NCBI GenBank assembly: GCA_903831865.1
Contig: CAIKZH010000026.1
Span: 1 to 32,774 of the forward strand
Length of the DNA stretch: 32,774 bases
Source: an uncultured Coriobacteriia bacterium
GTDB lineage: Bacteria > Actinomycetota > Coriobacteriia > Anaerosomatales > PALSA-660
Direction of reading: 5' to 3'
Every line of letters starts with the position of its first letter. Position 1 is the stretch's first letter. The position numbers and the translations under genes were made by a program. This document shows, piece after piece, positions 24,033-32,365 of this stretch. The notes beneath the pieces are model-generated. The model made no database searches and had not been told where the DNA came from. It saw only the letters and a program-made list of their open reading frames with translations.

Positions 24033-25028
24033 CTACTGTTCCACGTGCACGAGCCGGCGGACCGCGTCGATCGTCTCGCGGACCACCGGGCGCACGCGTC
24101 TCGCGCCGTCCGCCAGCACGTCCCACGCGTAGCCGGGACGCGCCGCGAGTTCCGCGCGCCGCTCACGGAAGGGCGCGAGATACGCGCTCAGTCCGTCGAT
24201 GAGCGACCGCTTGTGCGCGACACACCCGCACTCCGCGCTGCGGCAGCATGTGTCCCAGCCGGTGATGTCCTCAGCGGGTGCGATGAGCTTGTGGATCTGC
24301 TGCAGAGGGCAGATGTCCGGGTCGCCGGGATCCGTCTTCAGCTTGCGCGCGGGGTCGGTGATCATCCCCATCACCTTGGCGCGGATCTCGTCCGGGCCGT
24401 CTGAGATGAAGATGGCATTGCCGTAGCTCTTCGACATCTTGCGACCGTCGGTACCCGGGACCCGTGCGCCCTCTTTGGGGGTGAGCGTGGCCGGCTCGAC
24501 CAGGTAGTCGCCGTACGTCCCGTTGAAGCGCCGGACGATCTCACGGGTGAGCTCCAGATGCGGCGCCTGGTCCTCGCCCACGGGCACGCACTCCGCGCGC
24601 ACGATGGTGATGTCCGCCGCCTGCAACAGCGGATAGAGGAAGAACCCCACGTTGCCCAGGTCGCGGTCCGTGATCTGCTCGCGCTGCTCCTTGTAGGAAG
24701 GGACGCGCTCGAGCCACGACATCGGGGTGACCATGGAGTAGTAGGTCGTGAGCTCGGCGACTTCGGGCACGTCGGACTGGCGATAGATGGTGCACTTCTC
24801 AGGATCCAGCCCGGCCGCCACCCAGTCGAGCACCATCTGCTCCGTGTACGCTCGGATCTCGTGCGTGTCGGCCCACAGCGAGGTCATCGCGTGCCAGTCG
24901 GCCACGAAGTAGTAGGCGTCATAGTCCTGCTGAAGGGCCAACATGTTCTGAAGGTTGCCGAACCAGTGCCCCAGGTGGAGCTTTCCGGTGGGGCGGTATC
25001 CGGTGAGTGTGCGCTTGCGAGTCGGCAC
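24033..25028 (-). CDS. trpS: Tryptophanyl-tRNA synthetase with Cys/His cluster
   Basis: This class I synthetase charges tRNA-Trp. The 331-aa product has the HIGH-type motif HLGH at 18-21 within TGYRPTGKLHLGHW, GEDQAPHLELTREI, and KMSKS at 197-201. After KMSKS there is a cysteine-rich insert: C240, then DTCCRSAECGCVAHKRSL with C261, C262, C267, C269 and H272. C240, C262, C269 and H272 match the spacing of the Fe-S site I recall from Thermotoga TrpRS, except that His replaces the last Cys. The start is GTG 25028 with AAGGAAG upstream; the track's extra N-terminus is not family-like. The downstream gene is scpA. Confidence 0.96.
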   Translation of the reverse strand: MPTRKRTLTGYRPTGKLHLGHWFGNLQNMLALQQDYDAYYFVADWHAMTSLWADTHEIRAYTEQMVLDWVAAGLDPEKCTIYRQSDVPEVAELTTYYSMVTPMSWLERVPSYKEQREQITDRDLGNVGFFLYPLLQAADITIVRAECVPVGEDQAPHLELTREIVRRFNGTYGDYLVEPATLTPKEGARVPGTDGRKMSKSYGNAIFISDGPDEIRAKVMGMITDPARKLKTDPGDPDICPLQQIHKLIAPAEDITGWDTCCRSAECGCVAHKRSLIDGLSAYLAPFRERRAELAARPGYAWDVLADGARRVRPVVRETIDAVRRLVHVEQ

Positions 25029-25097
25029 TGAGGCGGCTTCCTTTCGGCGGCTGCGCGCAACGGGACGCGCGCTGCGTCCGCGCGGGCGTACCAGGCG

Positions 25098-25103
25098 ATG
25101 ATA
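25098..25103 (-). promoter_or_regulatory. Candidate -10 box (TATCAT) for trpS
   Basis: TATCAT matches five of six consensus bases and lies 70 nt upstream of the trpS start in the divergent intergenic region. No convincing -35 is seen at 16-18 nt. Its leader would contain a small stem GGACGC/GCGTCC. I did not find a comparable box for the opposite, plus-strand gene. Confidence 0.35.
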
Positions 25104-25164
25104 ACGTCTGCCGCCCGCGGACGGCATACGACGTGGCCGGAGCGGGCATACCTTCAGTGCACGC

Positions 25165-25213
25165 GGGCCGCCGCCCCGCATCGGCCGGCACCGACGACCG
25201 GGGCCGGCGGCCC
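25165..25213 (+). other. Large GC-rich stem-loop in the leader of the baeRF-like gene
   Basis: GGGCCGCCGCCCC (25165-25177) pairs with GGGGCCGGCGGCCC (25200-25213), 13 pairs with a single bulged base. The 22-nt loop can form a small inner stem TCGG/CCGA. It ends about 18 nt before the Shine-Dalgarno AGGAGG, so it sits in the 5' leader of the plus-strand gene. It may protect the mRNA or block upstream transcription; there is no U-run. Confidence 0.45.
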
Positions 25214-25246
25214 CCTCGATCACCCCGAACCAGGAGGCAAGAGGCG

Positions 25247-26464
25247 ATGGACAGCATCGACCGCGACACTCTCGTCAGACTCGCGAATCGCACCGGTTGG
25301 CCGTCCGTGTCCATCCATATGCCCGCGCACCGGCTCCGGATCCAGACCGACTCCGACCGCATCCTGCTGCGCAACCTGATCAAGGATGCGTGCGACCAGC
25401 TGGTCGCGCAGGGGATGCGCGAGCGCGAGGCCGGCGCACTGCTTGCTTCCGCGACCGCGTTCGCCGCCGAGGACGCCGAGTGGACCGGCGGGTTCGAGGG
25501 CCTTGCGATCTTCGCCTCGCCCGAGATGAACGAGGTGCTGCGCATCGGCACGGCGCTTCCCGGGGTGGCCGTGGTCGGTGACCGGTTCTACCTGCGACCG
25601 CTCTATCGCGCCCTTCGCAGTCCTGAGCGCTTCTGGGCGCTCGCCATCGACCTCAACCACACGCGGCTCTTCCGCGGCGATCAGGCGGGCGTCGAGGAGG
25701 TCGCGCTGCCGGAAGGCACGCCTGCATCGCTCTCCGAGGCATTGCGGTTCGACGAGCGCGAGGAACAGCTCCAGTACCACACCGTCCCCGGCGCCACCCC
25801 CGAAGGGGCCCAGGGCGTGACGACAGCGCTCTTCCATGGCCACGGAGGGGAGAAGGATGTCGACCACGCGGAGCGCGTCCGCTTCATGAAGGAGCTTGAC
25901 CGGGGCGTGACGGCCATCATGGGCCCCGAGTGCACGGACCCCCTCGTGCTTCTTGGCGTGGGCTACCTTGTTGCGGACTATCGGGACGTGAGCTCCTACG
26001 CCCACGTCCTGCCGGAGCACGTGGAGGGCGCGACGGATGAGATGATCCCGCGCGACGTGCATCTGCGTGCGCTCGCGCTGTTGGAGCCTGCCCATGCGGC
26101 CCGAGTGCAGTCCGACGTCGACGAGCTGCGCCAGCTCACAGGAACCGATCATGCCTCCGACGACCCCGCGCAGATCCTCGCCGCCGCAGCCGCTGGGCGC
26201 GTCAAGACGCTCTTCTTCGGCGACGGCGCCGGGCCGTGGGGGTGGTTCGACCGCTCCACGTTCGACGTCACGCACCTGTGCCCGTCCAAACCCCCGACAT
26301 TGCGTGAGGACGCGCGCGAGGCGGAAGGCATCGACCCGTACCAGTGCGGCTGGGACCTCGTCGACCTTGCTGCGGCGGAGACCATCCTGCACCGCGGATC
26401 CGTGCACGCGTTCACCGGCGAGGACGCCCCCGTTGGCGGCGTGGCGGCCGTGTTCAGGTACTAG
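25247..26464 (+). CDS. baeRF family 3-like protein (release-factor-related), function unknown
   Basis: This 405-aa protein resembles the bacterial archaeo-eukaryotic release factor (baeRF) family 3. The N-terminus VSIHMPAHRLRIQTDSDRILLRNLIKDACDQL fits the family's opening pattern of a short strand, HR and LKNLL-type helix. Later come FYLRPLYRAL, FWALAIDLNHTRLFRGD, LQYHTV, the glycine/His stretch FHGHGGEKDVDHAERVRFMKELD, and PLVLLGVGYLVADYRDVSSY. The C-terminal third carries VKTLFFGDG and a C-terminal HRGSVHAF segment, like the last domain of eRF1-type folds. Such proteins are suspected to act on ribosomes, but no role is shown. ATG 25247 follows GGAGG. It is the only plus-strand gene, divergent from trpS and facing a protease gene 17 nt away. 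Confidence 0.75.
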   Translation: MDSIDRDTLVRLANRTGWPSVSIHMPAHRLRIQTDSDRILLRNLIKDACDQLVAQGMREREAGALLASATAFAAEDAEWTGGFEGLAIFASPEMNEVLRIGTALPGVAVVGDRFYLRPLYRALRSPERFWALAIDLNHTRLFRGDQAGVEEVALPEGTPASLSEALRFDEREEQLQYHTVPGATPEGAQGVTTALFHGHGGEKDVDHAERVRFMKELDRGVTAIMGPECTDPLVLLGVGYLVADYRDVSSYAHVLPEHVEGATDEMIPRDVHLRALALLEPAHAARVQSDVDELRQLTGTDHASDDPAQILAAAAAGRVKTLFFGDGAGPWGWFDRSTFDVTHLCPSKPPTLREDAREAEGIDPYQCGWDLVDLAAAETILHRGSVHAFTGEDAPVGGVAAVFRY

Positions 26465-26481
26465 GCGACGCGCGAGTGGCG

Positions 26482-27153
26482 CTAGCCGATGCCGAGAAGG
26501 TGCAGGATCGGGTAGACGGTGACGTTGAAGTAGGCGTCGATCACGCCCGGGAAGATGAACACGATGGCGATCACGACGATGAAGCCGTAACGCTCGAGCG
26601 AATCGTAGAACTGGAGCGCCTCGCCGCGCAGCAGCCACTGCACGACCCTGCTGCCATCGAGCGGCGGCACCGGGATGAGATTGAAGAACGCGAGCACCAG
26701 GTTGATGAAGGCGAAGAATACAAGTACCTGCGCTATCTGGTTCGGAAGCGGGTTGGCCGCCAGGCCGGACACCGGGATGAGATGCACCACGCCGGCTGTC
26801 AAGACAGCCATGAGGATATTGCAGGCGGGCCCAGCGAGTCCGGTCAGCAGCATGCCGGTGCGAGGGTCGGTCTTGTGCATCAGGTACGGGTTCACCGGGA
26901 CCGGCTTTGCGTAGCCGAAAGCGATGGGCGCCCCTCCGAACAGAGTGCTCGCGATGAGCATCGCGCCCGGGAGTACGACCGTGCCCCAAGGGTCGATGTG
27001 CGGGATCGGGTTGAGGGTCAGCCTGCCGCGGTTCTTCGCCGTCGGGTCTCCCAGAAGGAGAGCGACCCAGCCGTGTGAGATCTCGTGGAGGATGATGGCC
27101 GGAACGATGAGCAGGAATCTCAGGATCGCGCCAAGCAGATCGGGAGTCGTCAT
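26482..27153 (-). CDS. Site-2 protease family zinc metalloprotease (M50), minimal form
   Basis: A 223-aa integral membrane metalloprotease. The zinc motif HEISH lies at 23-27 in a hydrophobic helix, and the third ligand is in NLIPVPPLDGSRV (Asp166). Between them are NPIPHIDPWGTVVLPGAML and several hydrophobic spans, as in short M50 proteins. There is no PDZ domain, so it is not an RseP/RIP homologue with stress-sensor features. I recall the same small protease near trpS-scpA-scpB in many Gram-positive genomes; its substrate is unknown. The start ATG is at 27153, 21 nt after the stop of the nucleotidyltransferase gene. It ends convergently with the baeRF-like gene, leaving 17 nt and no clear terminator. 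Confidence 0.93.
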   Translation of the reverse strand: MTTPDLLGAILRFLLIVPAIILHEISHGWVALLLGDPTAKNRGRLTLNPIPHIDPWGTVVLPGAMLIASTLFGGAPIAFGYAKPVPVNPYLMHKTDPRTGMLLTGLAGPACNILMAVLTAGVVHLIPVSGLAANPLPNQIAQVLVFFAFINLVLAFFNLIPVPPLDGSRVVQWLLRGEALQFYDSLERYGFIVVIAIVFIFPGVIDAYFNVTVYPILHLLGIG

Positions 27154-27174
27154 GCGCGCGTTGACCGGACCTTT

Positions 27175-29814
27175 CTAGACTTCTTGGATCAGACCGGCCT
27201 TCATGGCCAGCCGCTTCAGGTCGGCGAGCTCCGCATCCCGACCGGCGACAACGCCGTCGAGGCGGTCCGCCAGGACCTGCGCAAGGATAGCAGAGTACGC
27301 ATGCGACGGCTGCGCCCCCATCGACGTGAGGTCGTCCCCCGTCACCTCCAGCTTCACCGGAGCGAGCAGGGTCACGTACCGATCGATGCGCGTTCGGACG
27401 TGCACCCCCCCGCGCGCTCGCAGGTACACGAGAGTCTCCGGATCGAGACCGGCGAGCACGCGGTGCAGCCGCGAGTCGCGCATCGCTGCGGCTGAACCGA
27501 GGACCCTCAGGAGATGCGGGGCCCGCTCAGATAGCTGGACCGGCGCACGGGCGTTCTCCCTGCCCACTCGCAGCCATCGCACCCAGTGCTCGACCGCCTT
27601 CGGCTCGCAGCGACCTGCGAGCGCGGCGAGCAGCGCGGTCACTCGCCGGGGCGGACGCTCCAGGCACCACGCCGCCTCTGCGAGCGCCTCCTCACACGCC
27701 GCGACGTCTCTCAGCGCCGCCTTCGTGTCCGCGCCGTCCGGCAGCAGCATCGCAAGAGCGCCCAGCTCGTCGAGGCGCTGGAGGGGCGAGCGGGCCGGCT
27801 CTTCCGCCAGGATGGCGAAGAGTTCCTGCCGCAGCCGCGCCCCGGAGATGTCGCCGAGCAGTCCCATCCCGACGGCGTGCCGGGCCAATTCCGCGGTGGA
27901 GGGCTCCATCGCGAACCCGAACCGGCGCTCGAACCGCGCGGCACGCATGATCCGCGTGGGGTCCTCGACGAAGGAAAGCGAGTGCAAAGCCCGTATCACC
28001 CCGCGCCTCAGGTCGCGCAGCCCGCCGAACGGATCGGCGATCTCACCGAACTCGGCCGGCTCGATGGAGGCGGCCATCGCGTTGATCGAGAAGTCACGCC
28101 GCAGCAGATCCTGTCGCAGGGACGACCGCTCCACCGTGGGCAGTGCTCCGGGGCGCGTGTAGTACTCGCTGCGCGCGCTGGTGACGTCCAGGTGCAGGGA
28201 CCGCGAGAGGACCAGAACCGCGGTGCCGAACCTCATGTGGGCCTTCACTCGCCCTCCGAGCCGGCGGGCGGCGAGGTCCGCGAACGCGATCCCGTCGCCC
28301 TCCACGACGACGTCGACGTCGACGTTCGGTCGTCCGAGAAGCATGTCGCGCACGAACCCGCCCACCACGTACGCCCGCACTCCCTCGTCCTCCGCGAGGG
28401 CGCCGATCTCCCGGACCGCCGCCCTCACCTCTTCAGGAAGGAGCGCGTCCACCGACTCCAGGAAACGGCGCGTCGCCTCGCCTCGAGCCTCGGGAAACCC
28501 CCGGTCAAGGTATGCGTCGCCGTGCTCGGCGCGCAGTACGTCCTTGCGCGTCACGATCCCCACGAGCCGGCCGCCGTCGAGGACAGGGATCCTGCCGATG
28601 TTCTCACTCGTGAGCAGGCGCTCCAGCGACTCAAGATCGGTACTCGGCCGCGCAGTCACGATCTCACTCGCCATGAAACCCTTCACCGGCGCGTGCCCCA
28701 GTCCGTGCCGGATGGCGCGGTCCACATCCTTGCGGGTCACGAGACCCGCGACCACGTCGCCGTCCAAGACCGGAAGTGCCCCGTGGCCCCATCGCAGCAT
28801 CAGCTCGCCGGCGGCGCGCATCGTGGTGGCAAGAGTGATCGTGCGCACCGGAGACGAAGCGATGTCGGCCGCCGTCAGAGGGGGTCGAACCTCAGCCTCG
28901 AGGGCCTCCCGGAGGCGAGGAAGCACGTGCGCCGCGTCAGTGCCTCGCAGCGCGGCGCTGGCCGCCTGCGCGTGACCGCCGCCACCCAGCCGCTCGAGCA
29001 CGGCGCCGATGTCCACCTCATGGAGCCGGCTGCGGCCCACGATCTGAGTCCGCTGCGGCATGTCCACCACGGCCACAGCCACGCGGTGCCCCAGGTCCTC
29101 GACCACGTAGTGGGTGACGACCCCTGCGCTGTCGACGTACTGGTCGACCTTCGCGGTGCCCACTGCCACTCTACGACCGTGGATGTCCCATATCTCCAGC
29201 GAGGCGGTGAGCTTCTCGAGCAGATCGCGCTGCTCAGCATTCAGCGTGCGGTTGAGGAACTGGTTGACGACCTCCATGTCCGCGCCCTCGGCCATGAGGA
29301 ACGCCGCCGCGTCCGCGTCGTAGGCGGTGGAACCTGGGAACGTGAGAGATCCCGTGTCCTCGTGGACGCCCAGCAGCAGTACGGAGGCCTCCAGCGGCGT
29401 GAGCGGGACGCCTCTGTCCCGGATCTCATGCGCGAGGATCGACGACGTGGCGCCCACCGGCCGGCTGAGGTCCTCACCGCGTTCGATGTCGCCCGCCATC
29501 CTGGGGTGATGGTCGTAGATCACGACCTCTACCCCAGGGTCGAGCGCAACGGCTCCCAGCTCGCCTATCCTGCCGGGATCGCGCGTGTCGACCATGACCA
29601 GCCGCTCGATCGAGCTCAGATCCAGGCCCTTGAGGTCGGCGAACTCGAGGAACTCCGAGTGCAGCGCGTGGAAGTCGCGGACGTTGGCGTTCTGTGTGCC
29701 CAGGAACACACCACGCGCGCCAGGGAAGAGCTTCGTGGCGGCGACCGTCGACGCGTAGGCGTCGAAATCCGGGTTGGCGTGCCCCACGACGATCGTGTGC
29801 TCCTCCGGACCCAT
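27175..29814 (-). CDS. DHH-CBS-CBS-tRNA nucleotidyltransferase fusion protein
   Basis: This 879-aa protein joins three parts. Residues 1-310 are a DHH/DHHA1 phosphoesterase: GHANPDFDAYAS, DTRDPGRI, the DHH at 101-103 and the GGGGHA motif at 277-282. Residues about 318-432 are two CBS domains (LPVLDGDVVAGLVTRKDV and IPVLDGGRLVGIVTRKDV). Residues from about 460 are a class II CCA/A-adding enzyme with VGGFVRDMLLG (485-493) and DVD (499-501), followed by RRDFSINAMA and EDPTRIMRAARFERRFGF. The fusion is known in several phyla and described as an A-adding enzyme in some. It may only add the terminal A; a separate CC-adding enzyme could be elsewhere. It is 11 nt downstream of deoA, with AGGGAAGG as ribosome site. 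Confidence 0.95.
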   Translation of the reverse strand: MGPEEHTIVVGHANPDFDAYASTVAATKLFPGARGVFLGTQNANVRDFHALHSEFLEFADLKGLDLSSIERLVMVDTRDPGRIGELGAVALDPGVEVVIYDHHPRMAGDIERGEDLSRPVGATSSILAHEIRDRGVPLTPLEASVLLLGVHEDTGSLTFPGSTAYDADAAAFLMAEGADMEVVNQFLNRTLNAEQRDLLEKLTASLEIWDIHGRRVAVGTAKVDQYVDSAGVVTHYVVEDLGHRVAVAVVDMPQRTQIVGRSRLHEVDIGAVLERLGGGGHAQAASAALRGTDAAHVLPRLREALEAEVRPPLTAADIASSPVRTITLATTMRAAGELMLRWGHGALPVLDGDVVAGLVTRKDVDRAIRHGLGHAPVKGFMASEIVTARPSTDLESLERLLTSENIGRIPVLDGGRLVGIVTRKDVLRAEHGDAYLDRGFPEARGEATRRFLESVDALLPEEVRAAVREIGALAEDEGVRAYVVGGFVRDMLLGRPNVDVDVVVEGDGIAFADLAARRLGGRVKAHMRFGTAVLVLSRSLHLDVTSARSEYYTRPGALPTVERSSLRQDLLRRDFSINAMAASIEPAEFGEIADPFGGLRDLRRGVIRALHSLSFVEDPTRIMRAARFERRFGFAMEPSTAELARHAVGMGLLGDISGARLRQELFAILAEEPARSPLQRLDELGALAMLLPDGADTKAALRDVAACEEALAEAAWCLERPPRRVTALLAALAGRCEPKAVEHWVRWLRVGRENARAPVQLSERAPHLLRVLGSAAAMRDSRLHRVLAGLDPETLVYLRARGGVHVRTRIDRYVTLLAPVKLEVTGDDLTSMGAQPSHAYSAILAQVLADRLDGVVAGRDAELADLKRLAMKAGLIQEV

Positions 29815-29825
29815 CGCCCTTCCCT

Positions 29826-31133
29826 CTACTGTTCGAGCACGAGATCGTGCGCCCCGACACGGGTCGCCCCGACGCGGACCGACTCCCGGAACCGCTCCTC
29901 ACCCGCGTCGAGCATCGCACCGTCCGCGGCGTGCAGCGTCGCGAGCAGACCGCCGACGTCCACGCGATCGCCGACCTTGGCCGCGAGCACCAGCCCGGCC
30001 TCCGGGTCGATCACGTCGTCGACCCGTGCCCTCCCCGCCCCCATGGCCATCGCCGCGCGCCCCACGCCCTCTGCGTCGAACGCTGAGACCCAACCCGCGA
30101 CTGTGCTCCGCACGTCGCGAGTGTGAGCGGCGCGCGGCAGCCGTGAAGGGTCGTCCACGACGCGAGGATCGCCGCCCTGGGCCGCGATCCAGTCGCGGAG
30201 CTTCGCCGTCGCCGCCCCGCTCTCCGCCGCCGTCACCAGACGCGCGCGACCATCGTCGAGGTCCCGCGCCACGCCCGCCAGGTGCAGCATGCGCGAACCC
30301 AGAGCCAGACACTCCTGGAAGAGGTCCTCCGGCCCCTCGCCCCTCACTGCATCGAACGCCTCGGCGACCTCGAGGGCGTTGCCCACGGCGCACCCAAGGG
30401 GTTGGTCCATGTCGGTGAGCAGCGCCACCACACGGATGCCGAGGGCCTCACCGGTGCTGACCAGCTCGTCCGCAAGGTCGCGCGCGTCGTCACGAGTCTT
30501 CATGAATGCGCCTGAACCCACCTTGACGTCCAGGACGATGGCGTCAGCGCCTCCCGCGAGCTTCTTCGAGATGATGCTCGAGACGATGAGCGGCACCGAT
30601 GCGACCGTCCCGGTCACGTCGCGCAGGGCATAGATCCGCTTGTCCGCCGGGTCGACGTCCGATGACTGCGCCGCGACAGCGCAGCCCACCCTCCGCACCT
30701 GCGCCACGAACTCCTCGACCCCGAGGTCCACGCTGAAGCCCGAGATCGACTCGAGCTTGTCGAGGGTGCCGCCGGTGTGCCCGAGCCCGCGCCCCGACAT
30801 CTTGGCGACCGGAGCCCCGCAGGCGGCGACGAGAGGAACGAGCGCGATCGTGGTCTTGTCGCCCACGCCCCCCGTCGAGTGCTTGTCCACCTTGCGGCCC
30901 GGCACCGTCGACAGGTCGATGACCCTCCCCGAGTGCGCCATGGCGGCGGTGAGCGCCACGGTCTCGCCGCGATCCAACCCCCGGAGGTAGGCGGCCATGA
31001 GCCAGGCTGACATCTGGTAGTCCGGCATCTCGCCCGAGACGAACGCCTCGACCAGCCGCGAGAGCTCGGCCTCTGTATGAGACCCGCCGTCGCGCTTGAG
31101 TCCGATGAGTTCCTCGAGGCTGCGCTCACGCAT
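29826..31133 (-). CDS. deoA: Pyrimidine-nucleoside / thymidine phosphorylase
   Basis: The enzyme splits pyrimidine nucleosides with phosphate into base and (deoxy)ribose 1-phosphate. The 435-aa protein has the family signature [12 protein letters not shown] at 84-95, [28 protein letters not shown] (Lys and Ser of the active site) and a C-terminal domain with [16 protein letters not shown]. Length is typical for bacterial Pdp/DeoA. The ATG overlaps the deoB stop by 8 nt, and DeoB converts the pentose 1-phosphate product to pentose 5-phosphate, so the pair is a metabolic and translational unit. Whether thymidine or uridine is preferred cannot be told; some annotators would use pdp. Confidence 0.95.
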   Translation of the reverse strand: MRERSLEELIGLKRDGGSHTEAELSRLVEAFVSGEMPDYQMSAWLMAAYLRGLDRGETVALTAAMAHSGRVIDLSTVPGRKVDKHSTGGVGDKTTIALVPLVAACGAPVAKMSGRGLGHTGGTLDKLESISGFSVDLGVEEFVAQVRRVGCAVAAQSSDVDPADKRIYALRDVTGTVASVPLIVSSIISKKLAGGADAIVLDVKVGSGAFMKTRDDARDLADELVSTGEALGIRVVALLTDMDQPLGCAVGNALEVAEAFDAVRGEGPEDLFQECLALGSRMLHLAGVARDLDDGRARLVTAAESGAATAKLRDWIAAQGGDPRVVDDPSRLPRAAHTRDVRSTVAGWVSAFDAEGVGRAAMAMGAGRARVDDVIDPEAGLVLAAKVGDRVDVGGLLATLHAADGAMLDAGEERFRESVRVGATRVGAHDLVLEQ

Positions 31134-32322
31134 CGCGAACCTCCTTGAGGAACGACGTGCCCCGCGCGCAGCGGCCGGCCAGCCCGTAGAAGTCGGCGAC
31201 CGTCTCTCCCACGTCGGCGAACGTGGGCCGCGTGCCGAGGTCGACTCCCCTGTCCACTCCCTTCACCTTCGCGATCAGGGGCGTGTACTCGCGGCTGTGG
31301 TCCGTCGACGCGGTCGTAGGGTCGCAGCCGTGGTCCGCCGTGACAACGAGAAGGTCGCCCTCGACCATGGCGCCCAGAAGCTCGGGGACCCGCTCGTCGA
31401 CGGCCTCCAGGCCCCCCGCATAGCCGACCACATCGTTGCGATGCCCCCAGACCATGTCGAAGTCGACGAGGTTCGCGAACACGAGCCCCGGCTCCGCACC
31501 GGAGACCCGCTCCAGCAAGTGGTCGAAGCCGTTCATGTTGTCCGTCGAGTGCGGCGACTCGCAGATGCCGCGCCAGGCGAAGATCTCGCCGATCTTCCCT
31601 ATCCCGAAGCAACGCACGCCCTCGCCCTCAAGGATGTCGAGCACCGTCGGCTCAGGTGGCTGAAGGGCGAAATCGCGCCGCCGGTGCGTGCGAGTGTAGA
31701 CGCCGCCAGAGTCCGGACCGATGAACGGACGGGCGATCACCCGACCCACCGCGTGCTCGCCGACGCACACACGGGTGCGGGCCACCGCGCATATGCGGTA
31801 GAGCTCCTCGATCGGCATGACGTCCTCGTGAGCCGCGATCTGGAAGACGGAGTCGGCGCTCGTGTAGACGATCGGCTTCCCGCTGCGGACGTGCTCGTCT
31901 CCGAGCTCCTGGATGATCTGCGTGCCCGAGGCAGGACGGTTGCCGAGCCAGCCCAGGCCGGTCTCGCGCTGGAACGCGCGCATCATCTCGGGCGGGAACC
32001 CGTGGGGATACGTCGGGAACGGCCGGTCCAGGCGCAGCCCCATCATCTCCCAGTGCCCCGTCGTGGTGTCCTTGCCGTGGGATGCTTCGGCGTTACGTCC
32101 CCAGGAGGCCGTGGGCTCGGGTTGCGGGGGCACGCCCATGATGCTGGTCACGTTGCCCAGGCCGAGCCTGCCGAGGTTCGGCAGGTGGAGCCCGCCGACG
32201 GCGCGCGAGGTGTTGCCGAGGGTGTTGGAGCCCACGTCGCCGTAGAGTGCGGCGTCCGGGAGTTCGCCGGCGCCGACCGAATCGAGGACGAGCACGATGG
32301 CGCGAGCCGCGCGCACGATCAA
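31126..32322 (-). CDS. deoB: Phosphopentomutase
   Basis: DeoB, of the alkaline-phosphatase fold, interconverts ribose/deoxyribose 1-phosphate and 5-phosphate. The 398-aa protein shows the metal-binding segments [13 protein letters not shown] (Asp14), [15 protein letters not shown] (catalytic Thr), [14 protein letters not shown], and [10 protein letters not shown]. The best start is TTG 32322: GGGAGGGG lies seven bases upstream; GTG 32316 is two codons shorter and less well placed. TTG starts are rare among its neighbours. It is preceded by 43 nt after the pilus ATPase stop and followed by deoA in an 8-nt overlap. Confidence 0.95.
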   Translation of the reverse strand: MIVRAARAIVLVLDSVGAGELPDAALYGDVGSNTLGNTSRAVGGLHLPNLGRLGLGNVTSIMGVPPQPEPTASWGRNAEASHGKDTTTGHWEMMGLRLDRPFPTYPHGFPPEMMRAFQRETGLGWLGNRPASGTQIIQELGDEHVRSGKPIVYTSADSVFQIAAHEDVMPIEELYRICAVARTRVCVGEHAVGRVIARPFIGPDSGGVYTRTHRRRDFALQPPEPTVLDILEGEGVRCFGIGKIGEIFAWRGICESPHSTDNMNGFDHLLERVSGAEPGLVFANLVDFDMVWGHRNDVVGYAGGLEAVDERVPELLGAMVEGDLLVVTADHGCDPTTASTDHSREYTPLIAKVKGVDRGVDLGTRPTFADVGETVADFYGLAGRCARGTSFLKEVRDA

Positions 32323-32365
32323 CGGGGCCCCTCCCGGTCGGCGGGATCACACGTGGTGATGCGCT

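Noticed and set aside
26465-26481. Possible bidirectional terminator between the convergent baeRF-like and protease genes
   Set aside because: Only a weak imperfect stem including both stop codons; no T-run on either strand.
25220-26989. 589-aa minus-strand ORF covering the baeRF-like gene and part of the protease
   Set aside because: Low-complexity Arg/Gly/Ala composition, no motif, and it conflicts with two well-supported genes.
27586-30126. 846-aa plus-strand ORF antisense to the DHH-CBS-nucleotidyltransferase gene
   Set aside because: It is an antisense frame kept open by high GC at third codon positions; it lacks any recognisable domain, while the opposite strand has clear catalytic motifs.
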